From assembly GCA_902826155.1 (NCBI GenBank), contig CADEDU010000084.1, positions 8,227 to 32,983 of the forward strand: a DNA stretch of 24,757 nt, written 5' to 3'. Shown here one piece after another: positions 7,291 to 14,512 of the stretch (positions are counted from its first letter, which is position 1; each line of letters begins with the position of its first letter). Under the pieces are notes generated by a model. The model had not been told where the DNA came from. It did not search any database and saw only the letters and a program-made list of their open reading frames with translations. The position numbers and the translations under genes were made by a program. The stretch is from an uncultured beta proteobacterium. Its GTDB lineage: Bacteria; Pseudomonadota; Gammaproteobacteria; Burkholderiales; SG8-39.

Positions 7291-7800
7291 TCACCGCGGC
7301 CCGGGTTTGGTGCCGATCACATGGCCCACCTGCCACGGTCGCGGCAGCGTCGCATGCGCCGTCTTGATCTGCGCAAGGCGCGCACCGAGCGAGTCGGGCA
7401 TCGGCGTGGTCTTGCGCAGCGCGATCGTGACGTGGCTGCTCATCGATTCGAACGACGCGGCGAGGTAGCCCTCGGTGGCGTGGAACATCTCGAGGTAGAA
7501 GTGGATGCGCTTGGCATCGAATTCGAGCAGGCGCGCTTCGAAGCGGATCGGATCGCCGCGCTTCAATTCGCGCAGATAGTTCAGGTGCGATTCGAGCGCG
7601 AACGTGGTCGAGCCGTGCTGCTTGCGAAATTCCGGCGTGAGGCCAAGAAAATGGAAGAACGACTCGCAGGCGTTGTCGAAGGCCACCAGGTAGTAGCCGA
7701 TGTTCATGTGGCCGTTGTAGTCGATCCACTCGGGCAGGACCACGGCCGAGGGCGGATGGAAGGGGGTGTCGTGAAGCGTGGGGGTGCTGGACTGCGTCAT
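7291..7800 (-). CDS. Hotdog-fold acyl-CoA thioesterase (4HBT type)
   Basis: A 169-residue cytoplasmic protein of the 4-hydroxybenzoyl-CoA thioesterase-like hotdog family. The segment VLPEWIDYNGHMNIGYYLVAF holds the family's catalytic-loop Asp (IDYNGHMN) and the start of the central helix. It resembles the short thioesterases found in carnitine/betaine degradation clusters, which hydrolyse betainyl-CoA, but no other carnitine gene is present, so the acyl group stays open. The open frame runs upstream to 7917; I prefer the ATG at 7800 because the family usually begins only 10-20 residues before this motif and the extra 39 residues show no fold signature. It is the first gene of a two-gene unit with the SDR downstream and is divergent from the SDR at 7956. 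Confidence 0.88.
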   Translation of the reverse strand: MTQSSTPTLHDTPFHPPSAVVLPEWIDYNGHMNIGYYLVAFDNACESFFHFLGLTPEFRKQHGSTTFALESHLNYLRELKRGDPIRFEARLLEFDAKRIHFYLEMFHATEGYLAASFESMSSHVTIALRKTTPMPDSLGARLAQIKTAHATLPRPWQVGHVIGTKPGPR

Positions 7801-7955
7801 TCGAGGGTTCTCTGCAGAAGTTGCTGATCGCGTTGATGGGATGTCTTCGTCCGGCTCCCGCCAGCCGTCGTTGCCGAAGGGCAAAGTATCATCCGCGCCC
7901 GTAGCGTACCGCCACATCCCGTGGCTGCGTCAATCGAGCACAAGGAGGCTGAACG

Positions 7956-8702
7956 ATGAGCAAAGTGGCGATCGTGACCGGTGCGGGCACCGGCGTGGGC
8001 AAAAGCGCGGCACTGGCGCTGTTGAAGGACGGCTACAGCGTGGCGTTGGCCGGGCGGCGCAAGGAGCCGCTGGAGCAGGTGGCGCAGGAATCGAGTGCAG
8101 GCACGCGGGCGCTGGTGGTTCCCACCGATGTGACCAATCCGGAGTCGGTGCGCGCGCTGTTCGCCAAGACCAGGCAAACGTTCGGCCGGCTCGACGTGCT
8201 GTTCAACAACGCCGGCGTCAACGCCCCGGGCATCCCGCTCGAGGAACTCACGTTCGAGCAGTGGAAGAACGTGGTCGATATCAATCTCACCGGCTCGTTC
8301 CTGTGCACGCAGGAGGCGTTCAAGCTGATGAAGGATCAGAGCCCGCGCGGCGGACGCATCATCAACAACGGCTCGATCTCGGCGCACGCGCCGCGTCCGA
8401 ACTCCGCGCCCTATACCGCAACGAAGCACGCCATCACCGGGCTCACCAAGTCGACGTCGCTGGATGGGCGTAAGTACGACATCGCCTGCGGCCAGATCGA
8501 CATCGGCAACGCCGCTACCGAGATGGCCTCGCGCATGGCCAAGGGCGTGCCGCAGGCCAACGGCACGATCGCGCCGGAGCCGCTCATGGACGTCAACCAC
8601 GTCGGTCTGACCGTGCTGCACATGGCCAACCTGCCGCTGGAGACGAACGTCCAGTTCGTCACCGTCATGGCCACCAAGATGCCCTTCGTGGGCCGCGGAT
8701 AG
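7956..8702 (+). CDS. Short-chain dehydrogenase/reductase (SDR), NADP-type
   Basis: A 248-residue classical SDR. It has TGAGTGVG (residues 8-15), a GRR triplet (33-35) after the second strand that favours NADP(H), NNAG (84-87), and the triad Ser140, Tyr153 and Lys157 (YTATK), with the usual 13-residue Ser-Tyr spacing. The C-terminal half is less FabG-like than that of the neighbouring SDR ([16 protein letters not shown], then [15 protein letters not shown]), so the two are not recent duplicates. A strong AAGGAGG site (7942-7948) sits 7 nt before the ATG. The TAXI-type binding protein starts 8 bp after its stop, implying one transcript. The substrate is not deducible. Confidence 0.93.
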   Translation: MSKVAIVTGAGTGVGKSAALALLKDGYSVALAGRRKEPLEQVAQESSAGTRALVVPTDVTNPESVRALFAKTRQTFGRLDVLFNNAGVNAPGIPLEELTFEQWKNVVDINLTGSFLCTQEAFKLMKDQSPRGGRIINNGSISAHAPRPNSAPYTATKHAITGLTKSTSLDGRKYDIACGQIDIGNAATEMASRMAKGVPQANGTIAPEPLMDVNHVGLTVLHMANLPLETNVQFVTVMATKMPFVGRG

Positions 8703-8710
8703 GCGGGGCG

Positions 8711-10087
8711 ATGGCGAAAAACGGCCGCTCGCGCATCGATCTGCTGCGCGACTACCTGACGGATCACGTCTACCTGATCGTGCTGTTGGGCTGCGGGCTG
8801 GTGCTCGCGATCTTCGGTGCCGCGACACACTACCTGCGGCCGGCACCGCCCAAGTCGTTCGAATTCACCAGCGGCGCACCCGGCGGGGCGTATCACCGCT
8901 TTGCCGCGGAATACAAGCGACGCCTGGCGCGCCACGGCGTGGAGATGGTGATCAAGCCATCATCGGGGGCGGTGGAGAATCTGGTGCGGCTGCGCGACGA
9001 CAACGCCGGCGTGTCCGCCGGATTCGTGCAAGGCGGGATCGCTTTCACCGCATTCAAGGAGGAAGGCGATCAGGCCGACGAGAATACGCTGCGCTCGCTC
9101 GGCAGCATGTACTACGAGCCGCTGTGGGTCTTCTATCGTGGCGCGGCCGAGATCGATCGGCTCGATGCGCTGCGCGGCAAGCGCATTGCCATCGGTCCGG
9201 CCGGTTCGGGCACGCGCAAAGTCGCGCTCGACATGCTGGAGTTGAGCGCGGTCGATGCCGCCAACACGAACATGCTCCCGCTCGGTGCGGCCGAGGCGGC
9301 CGAGGCGCTGAAGGCAGGCGAAGTCGATGCGGTGTTCATGGTGGCCGGTGCTTCAGCCGACGCGGTGCAAGCGCTGTTGCGCTCCCCCGATGTGCGCCTG
9401 ATGAGTCTGTCGCAGGCCAACGGCTATGCGCGGCGCCTGCCGTATCTGTCCACCGTTTCGCTCGCGCAGGGCGTGATCGATTTCCCGGCCAACGTGCCGG
9501 CGCGCGACACCGCGATGCTCGCCACGACCGCGAAGCTGTTCGTGCGCGAAGACATGCATCCGGCGTTGGTGTATCTGCTGCTCGATGTCGCGAACTCGAT
9601 CCACCGCACGCACGGGCTGTTCAACGATAAGGACGCGTTTCCGACCACGGCCCGGCAGGACGTGCCGGTCGCCGACGAGGCTGAGCGTTACTTCAAGAGC
9701 GGCAAGCCGTTCCTGCAGCGCTACCTGCCGTACTGGTTGGCCAATCTGATCGACCGCGTCTGGGTGCTGCTGGTCCCGGCGCTGGCGATCGGGGTGCCGC
9801 TGGTGAAACTGTTTCCGACGCTCTACGGCCTGCGCGTGAACATGCGCGTGGGGCAGTGGTATCGGCAGTTGGCCGATCTAGAACGCGAGCTGGGCGAGAA
9901 ACCCGAGCGCGTGCGGATCAACGAGCTGGTGGCCGAGCTCGATGGCATCGAGCGGCGCATCAACTCGTCGGGCATCTCCGACATGTTCGCGCAGGAGCTG
10001 TATGCGCTGCGCGCGACGATCGATCTGGTGCGCGAGCGGCTGGGCGCGCCGCACGCCAAGGCGGTGCCGGTGCTGCGCGGGACGTAG
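8711..10087 (+). CDS. TAXI-type TRAP binding protein with extra membrane and coiled-coil parts
   Basis: A 458-residue protein. The core (about 47-330) is a TAXI family solute-binding domain: FEFTSGAPGGAYHRFAAEY, the glycine-rich opening of the family, then KRIAIGPAGSGTRKVA and GEVDAVFMVAG. Unlike ordinary TAXI proteins of about 320 residues with a cleaved signal, it has an uncleaved-looking N-terminal hydrophobic helix (about 20-41). A second hydrophobic helix (about 345-372, DRVWVLLVPALAIGVPLVKL) follows the core. After it come about 85 charged residues (ELGEKPERVRINELVAELDGIERR) that look like a cytoplasmic coiled coil. Predicted layout: binding domain in the periplasm, held by two helices, with a cytoplasmic tail. 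No TRAP membrane subunit is adjacent. It may be a sensing or docking protein rather than a simple transporter receptor. It is co-transcribed with the upstream SDR. Confidence 0.85.
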   Translation: MAKNGRSRIDLLRDYLTDHVYLIVLLGCGLVLAIFGAATHYLRPAPPKSFEFTSGAPGGAYHRFAAEYKRRLARHGVEMVIKPSSGAVENLVRLRDDNAGVSAGFVQGGIAFTAFKEEGDQADENTLRSLGSMYYEPLWVFYRGAAEIDRLDALRGKRIAIGPAGSGTRKVALDMLELSAVDAANTNMLPLGAAEAAEALKAGEVDAVFMVAGASADAVQALLRSPDVRLMSLSQANGYARRLPYLSTVSLAQGVIDFPANVPARDTAMLATTAKLFVREDMHPALVYLLLDVANSIHRTHGLFNDKDAFPTTARQDVPVADEAERYFKSGKPFLQRYLPYWLANLIDRVWVLLVPALAIGVPLVKLFPTLYGLRVNMRVGQWYRQLADLERELGEKPERVRINELVAELDGIERRINSSGISDMFAQELYALRATIDLVRERLGAPHAKAVPVLRGT

Positions 10088-10111
10088 CGCTGCACCCCAA
10101 GAGCGTGCGCG

Positions 10112-10762
10112 TTACTCCTTGCCGATGCGCATCTGCACCCGTTCGCGCCGGCGCTCGTCGCGGTTGGCGCGCATTGCGTCGAGTTCGGCTTTGCGCTCGG
10201 CCATGGTGAGTGCGCCGTGCGCCTTGCAGTCCGGGCCGAGATAGCGACCGGTGGTGCCGCCGCCGCCCGCGCCCATGCCGGCGGGCATGCCCTGCGCCTG
10301 CGAATTGCTGGTGTAGGTGTGTTCGAACGCCGTGTCGCCTTTGAGCGTCATGGTGTGCGAGGTCTCGGAGTTCATCGGTGCGCCGGTAGGCAGGGTGCCG
10401 GTGCACTTGCTGGTCCACTTGTAGCTCGAACCGGTCTGCGTGATCGGCGAGTTGGTGCATTGGATGTTCATGCCCATCTCGCTCATCATCGATTTGGAGA
10501 AGTCCTCGTCAGCCGGTCGCGCGCAGTGTTTGATGCCCTGATTGGTCATCGCCGACTTCTCCATGTTCTTCTTCATCATCTCCTGAACTTGCGGTGGCAT
10601 CTTGGCCATGTGCGCGCTGAGGTCGACTTTCGACGCGTCACTGGTGGAGGTGATTTCCCAGGCGCCCGTCTTGAGCGACGGCAGCTTTTGAGCGAGTGCC
10701 GGTGTGGCGAGCATCAAGGTGGCGAGCAGCGAGCCGAGCGAAGCGGTGAGGGCGAGGCGCAT
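10112..10762 (-). CDS. Secreted DUF3617 family protein
   Basis: A 216-residue exported protein. A clear Sec signal peptide (MRLALTASLGSLLATLMLATPALA, cut before QKLPSLK) precedes a domain that opens with LKTGAWEITSTSD, the DUF3617 signature. The mature part is rich in Met (about residues 50-95: HMAKMPPQ, EMMKKNMEKSAM, MMSEMGMN). It carries four Cys (KHC, IQC, SKC, PDC) that could form two disulfides in the periplasm. The C-terminus is a charged Arg/Glu-rich helix. No biochemical role is established for this family to my knowledge. The frame is open to 10954, but the signal peptide and a GGAGA site before 10762 fix the start. It converges on the TAXI gene (24 bp) and is divergent from the second Bug gene. 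Confidence 0.9.
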   Translation of the reverse strand: MRLALTASLGSLLATLMLATPALAQKLPSLKTGAWEITSTSDASKVDLSAHMAKMPPQVQEMMKKNMEKSAMTNQGIKHCARPADEDFSKSMMSEMGMNIQCTNSPITQTGSSYKWTSKCTGTLPTGAPMNSETSHTMTLKGDTAFEHTYTSNSQAQGMPAGMGAGGGGTTGRYLGPDCKAHGALTMAERKAELDAMRANRDERRRERVQMRIGKE

Positions 10763-10960
10763 GGGGAGTCTCCGGGACGAGGGCTGAGGCCGAGAACGAA
10801 TGAGCGACGATGCACTGAATTCTCCGAGTTCACTGCCTTGTTGACGCGAACGAGCACGGTCGAATCGAGGATTATTTTGCGTCGGGCGCCGCTCGGGAAG
10901 GCCCGAACGGCATAGCGCCGGCAGGCCAAACAGATGTCGGCGCGCGGTTATCATCGCCGC

Positions 10961-11995
10961 ATGCGCAGATTCCTCCCGACCGCCGTGCGAAGGCGGCTGT
11001 CGAGCTTAGTCGCGATGGCCAGCGCGATACCGATTGTGGTGCCGATGGTGCTGGGCGCGGGTACGCCCTCGCAGTCGATCGCCCAGCCGACTGCGTCACC
11101 CTATCCGTCGAAGCCGGTGAAGATCATCGTGCCGCTCGCGGCCGGCGGTACCGGCGACACGCTCGCGCGCCTGGTGAGCGAGGAAACGGCGAAGCTGTTG
11201 GGGCAGACGTTCGTGGTCGAGAACCGCCCCGGCTCGGGTGGTGTGATCGGCGCCGATGCCGTGGCGAAGTCCACGCCCGATGGCTACACGCTGCTCACCG
11301 TCGGTCCGTCGCATGTCATCAATGCCTCGCTGCGGTCCAAGCTTCCCTACGACGCGATCAAGGACTTCGCGCCGGTGGCGCTGTTCGCCAACACCGCGTC
11401 GGTGTTGGTGGTCCATCCGTCGGTGCCAGTGCAGTCGGTGGCGGAGTTGATTGCGCTGGCGAAGCGCGATCCGGGAAAGCTGCACTACGGGTCGGCCGGC
11501 AATGGCTCCTCGCCGCATCTGCACGCCGAGTTGTTCAAGGCGCTTGCGGCTGTCGACTTGGTGCACGTGCCGTACAAGGGCAGCACGCAGGCGCGCACCG
11601 ATCTGATCGCCGGCCAGGTGCAGGTCGTGTTCGACGGCCTGCTGCCGGCCATTCCTCATGTGCGTGCCGGCAAACTGCGCGCACTGGGGGTCACCAACGG
11701 CAAGCGGGCCGCGATCGCACCGGACATCCCGACGATCGCCGAGGCGGGCGTGCCGGCCTACCAGGCCGACGCGTGGTACGGGCTGCTTGCACCTGCGGAC
11801 ACGCCAACTGAGGTCGTGAGCCGGCTGCACGGCGCGATCGAGCAGGCGCTCGCCTTGCCAGCGTTGCGCGACAAGCTCGCGATGCAGGGCGCCGAGACGG
11901 TGTCGATGCGTCCGGCCGAGTTCGGCAAACTCATGCAGGACGAACTGGACAAGTGGGCGCGCATCGTCCGTCAGACCGGAGCGAAGGTCGATTGA
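10961..11995 (+). CDS. Bug/TctC-type tripartite tricarboxylate transporter binding protein
   Basis: A periplasmic solute-binding protein of 344 residues. A basic N-terminus (MRRFLPTAVRRRL) and hydrophobic stretch (MASAIPIVVPMVLGAG) form a signal peptide ending near SQSIA. The mature protein starts with YPSKPVKIIVPLAAGGTGD, followed by VVENRPGSGGVIGAD and PDGYTLLTVG, all Bug family landmarks. The later part carries GSAGNGSSPHLHAELF and VPYKGSTQA, which line the carboxylate pocket in solved Bug structures. It has the same fold as the protein at 3703-4683 but is clearly diverged from it. An in-frame ATG at 10934 would add nine residues; neither start has a good ribosome site, so the start is uncertain. 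No TctA/TctB is nearby. An MFS transporter follows after 91 bp. Confidence 0.92.
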   Translation: MRRFLPTAVRRRLSSLVAMASAIPIVVPMVLGAGTPSQSIAQPTASPYPSKPVKIIVPLAAGGTGDTLARLVSEETAKLLGQTFVVENRPGSGGVIGADAVAKSTPDGYTLLTVGPSHVINASLRSKLPYDAIKDFAPVALFANTASVLVVHPSVPVQSVAELIALAKRDPGKLHYGSAGNGSSPHLHAELFKALAAVDLVHVPYKGSTQARTDLIAGQVQVVFDGLLPAIPHVRAGKLRALGVTNGKRAAIAPDIPTIAEAGVPAYQADAWYGLLAPADTPTEVVSRLHGAIEQALALPALRDKLAMQGAETVSMRPAEFGKLMQDELDKWARIVRQTGAKVD

Positions 11996-12086
11996 GCAAA
12001 CACCCCGAGCCACGCGCCACGCGCGCCCTACGTGATCGCGCTTCGCTGATCGCGACGACATCAACCTTCGCGCCGGAGAGAACCTG

Positions 12087-13316
12087 ATGCGCGCAGTAAC
12101 GAATCCGTGGGTGATCGTCGCGGTTGGGTTCGCCGCGCTCGGCCTGTCGTTCAGCGCGCGCATGGTTGCGGGCGTGGCGATGCCGACCTGGGAGGAGTCG
12201 CTCGGCTGGACGCGCGAGGTGATTTCCGGCCACGCCTCGCTTGGTTTGCTGGTGATGGCAGTGCTGTTCCCGCTGATCGGCGCCATCGTCGATCGCGTCG
12301 GCACGCGCGTGGTGCTCGCGACAGGCTGTCTGGTGCTCGGGCTGGCGCTGGGCTCGATCGCGCTGATGCGCGAATCGTGGCATCTGGCCATTGCCTACGG
12401 CGTGTTCGGCGGCCTGGGGTTCACGCTGGTGGGCAACACTGTGGTGAGCGTCATGGTGGCGCGCGCGTTCGAAGCGCGACGCGGACTGGCCACCGGCATT
12501 GCCACCTCGGGCGCGACCGGCGGGCAGCTCTTTCTGATTCCGCTGATGATCGTCGCGTTCGGCGTCATCGGCTGGCGCGCGAGCTTCGGCGTGATGGCCG
12601 CGGCCTGTTTCGCGCTGGCCGTGCTGACGATGATCCTGCTGCGAGGTGAAGGCGCGCCAATTCGCACCAGCACCGCGCAGCCCGATGCCGGTCTGCTCGC
12701 GTCGTTTCGGATGTTCGCGCGCGATCCGGGCTTTCATGCGCTGGCGGCGAGCTTTTTCGTGTGCGGCGTCACGACCACCGGGATCATCGAGGCGCACTTC
12801 ATCCCGTTCGCGGTGTCGTGCGGATTCCCGCCACTGCCCAGTGCCCTCGCCTACAGCGTGCTCGCCGCGAGCAACTTCATCGGCATGATGGCCTGGGGCT
12901 GGATGTGCGACCGCTACAACCGCAGCTATCTGCTGGCGGCCATCTACGTGATCCGCGCGCTGTCGTTTCTGCTGTTGCTCTACGTGGCCAACGACTATCC
13001 GATGCTGATCCTGTTCGCGGTGGTGGCGGGAATGGTCGAGTACGCCACGTTGCCGGCCACCGCCGGACTTGCCGCAGCGCGCTACGGCGTGGCCAATCTT
13101 GGCAAGGCGATGGGCTTTCTGATGACCGCGCACTCCATCGGCGCCGCGCTCGGCACCTACGCTGGCGGCAAAGTGTTCGTGAGTTTCGGCAGCTACGACA
13201 TGGCCTGGATCGGCAGTGCGCTCGCGGCGTTCGTCGCTGCCGCGGTCGCGCTGCTTGCCACCGATCCGCGCCACCGCAAGCCCAGTGCCGGCGCGCCGCA
13301 GGTGGCGCCGGCTTAG
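12087..13316 (+). CDS. Major facilitator superfamily transporter
   Basis: A 409-residue inner-membrane protein with about 12 hydrophobic helices. The MFS loop 2-3 signature is recognisable as GAIVDRVGTRVVLATG, and the matching loop 8-9 copy as GWMCDRYNRSYLLAA. The general look (VTNPWVIVAVGFAALGLSFSARM, then WEESLGWTREVISGHASLGLL) fits the monocarboxylate/oxalate-type MFS branch, so an organic anion is a reasonable but unproven substrate. A GGAGAG site lies about 7 nt before the ATG at 12087. It lies 91 bp after the Bug receptor in the same direction; the two may share a promoter, although Bug proteins are not known to feed MFS carriers. The C-terminus is short and Pro/Ala-rich. Confidence 0.93.
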   Translation: MRAVTNPWVIVAVGFAALGLSFSARMVAGVAMPTWEESLGWTREVISGHASLGLLVMAVLFPLIGAIVDRVGTRVVLATGCLVLGLALGSIALMRESWHLAIAYGVFGGLGFTLVGNTVVSVMVARAFEARRGLATGIATSGATGGQLFLIPLMIVAFGVIGWRASFGVMAAACFALAVLTMILLRGEGAPIRTSTAQPDAGLLASFRMFARDPGFHALAASFFVCGVTTTGIIEAHFIPFAVSCGFPPLPSALAYSVLAASNFIGMMAWGWMCDRYNRSYLLAAIYVIRALSFLLLLYVANDYPMLILFAVVAGMVEYATLPATAGLAAARYGVANLGKAMGFLMTAHSIGAALGTYAGGKVFVSFGSYDMAWIGSALAAFVAAAVALLATDPRHRKPSAGAPQVAPA

Positions 13317-13365
13317 CAAAGCCGAGCAGCAATAGGTACGAGCCTCGGGTACCAGCCTCGCCCGG

Positions 13366-14277
13366 CTACTGAAACTGCGTCGCGACGACTTGTTCGTAAC
13401 TGCAGGGACCGCTAAGCAGCCCCATGTTGCGGCCGAGCGCATTGAGCGCTTCGATCTTTGCCCGCGAGATGGCCGGATCGTAGAACGGCGCATCGCGCCG
13501 GATCAGCGCGGCGATGAGGCTGGTCTCCAGCGCGGGAAAGTGCTTCTTCGCGGCTTCGGGCGCGATCGACGGATCGTCCTTCAGCGCCTGCTGCGCGGCA
13601 ATGATCGCGCGCGTGGCCGCCGCCACTTGCTGCGGTTCGGTGTCGATCTTCTTTTGCGTGGTCACGAACGCCGCAAACGTGTGATCGATCGAACCCGCCG
13701 GACCGTCGCCGCGCCGTGCATCGAGAATCATCGTGCCGATGCCGTTACGCACCGCCACGTCCGCTCCCATACCGTTGGCCCAGAAGCCGTCGAGCTTGCC
13801 TTCCTCGAGCGCCTTGGCCGCCGCCACACCGAACGATGCGCCCGCCGCCGCGCTGCCCGGCACCGGGCCGATCTGCACGTCGCGCGCCGGATCCATGCCC
13901 ACTGTCGTGAGCATGCGCTTCAATCCGTCGACCGGACCAGGCGCGGCGCCGATGCGCAGCCCCTTGAGCGCGTGCAGATCGCCGTGCTTGATGTTCAGGT
14001 CCTTGCGCACCACCAGAAACCAGTACATGTTCTGCGACAGCGCGCACAGCAGCTTGCATCCGGCCCAGTTCTTGAACGCGTAGAGCGGCGCGTGCGCGGC
14101 GCCGCCGACGAAGTCGAGCTTGCCCTCGCGCAGCTCCTCGTACGTGCGCGTCACCGGGAAGATCAACTCGATCGTCGCATCGAGTCCCTCCTTCTTGAAA
14201 AAGCCCAGCTCCACCGCGGCGATCGCGGGAAAGTACGACGGCGAGATCATGTCGGGGATGGCAACGCGCAGCGGCAT
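13366..14277 (-). CDS. NMT1/THI5-like binding-protein fold, no signal peptide
   Basis: A 303-residue protein with the type 2 periplasmic-binding fold of the NMT1/THI5 (SsuA/TauA-like) group. It shows MPLRVAIPDMISPSYFPAIA at the start, then AVELGFFKKEGLDATIELIF, LREGKLDFVGGAAHA, and LKGLRIGAAPGPVDG. The fold begins at residue 3, and the ATG at 14277 has an AAGGAG site 8 nt upstream, so there is no export signal. The open frame beyond it to 14559 shows no signal peptide either. It therefore should be cytoplasmic unless exported another way. No ABC permease or ATPase accompanies it. The Cys-rich motif of yeast Thi5 pyrimidine synthase is absent, so an enzymatic thiamin role is not supported. It is divergent from a second protein of the same fold; the substrate is unknown. 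Confidence 0.88.
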   Translation of the reverse strand: MPLRVAIPDMISPSYFPAIAAVELGFFKKEGLDATIELIFPVTRTYEELREGKLDFVGGAAHAPLYAFKNWAGCKLLCALSQNMYWFLVVRKDLNIKHGDLHALKGLRIGAAPGPVDGLKRMLTTVGMDPARDVQIGPVPGSAAAGASFGVAAAKALEEGKLDGFWANGMGADVAVRNGIGTMILDARRGDGPAGSIDHTFAAFVTTQKKIDTEPQQVAAATRAIIAAQQALKDDPSIAPEAAKKHFPALETSLIAALIRRDAPFYDPAISRAKIEALNALGRNMGLLSGPCSYEQVVATQFQ

Positions 14278-14285
14278 GCGATGGG

Positions 14286-14291
14286 CTCCTT
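14286..14291 (-). promoter_or_regulatory. Ribosome binding site that fixes a signal-less start
   Basis: AAGGAG on the minus strand lies 8 nt before the ATG at 14277. It supports initiation directly at the binding-protein fold and argues against a longer form with an export signal. Confidence 0.65.
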
Positions 14292-14303
14292 CAGTGTGGG
14301 CGA

Positions 14304-14314
14304 CAACGGTGTTG
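14304..14314. promoter_or_regulatory. Short dyad with AACGGTGT half-site
   Basis: CAAC-GGT-GTTG is an 11-bp inverted repeat 27-37 bp upstream of the leftward NMT1-like start. It shares the octamer AACGGTGT with one arm of the larger dyad at 14543-14567 near the start of the divergent gene. The positions suit an operator; no regulator gene is present in the window to match it. Confidence 0.35.
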
Positions 14315-14512
14315 GATATCTTTTCCAGGCCGGCTGGCGACGCCGTCGGGTAGCCATCGCTACGCGGCGCGCCGGGTTGACCCTGCGGAATCGGTGCCAA
14401 TCTTCGCAGATGGCTGCGCTCGCGGCATGCGCTTGACGGCGATCGAGCGCGCGTGCTCAATTGACTGCGAACCAACCCGTGGCCGCGAGCCAACCCTGCA
14501 TCGGAATCGACC

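Noticed and set aside
7801..7917. Upstream in-frame start (7917) for the thioesterase
   Set aside because: The extra residues show no fold signature and would fill most of the divergent promoter region; the family starts close to the ATG at 7800.
12031..12062. Repeated TGATCGCG octamers before the MFS gene as an operator
   Set aside because: GATCGCG-type words are frequent in this GC-rich sequence, and only two copies with no dyad are present.
13336..13354. GGTAC/GTACC inverted repeat between convergent genes as a terminator
   Set aside because: The stem is only five base pairs with a nine-base loop and there is no U-tract.
11931..13493. 520-codon minus-strand frame opposite the MFS gene
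   Set aside because: It is a His/Arg/Gln-rich shadow in high-GC DNA; the plus strand encodes a clear 12-helix MFS protein.
14433..14461. TTGACG followed by CTCAAT as a sigma-70 promoter for the rightward NMT1-like gene
   Set aside because: The -10 element matches the consensus at only three of six positions; too weak to call.
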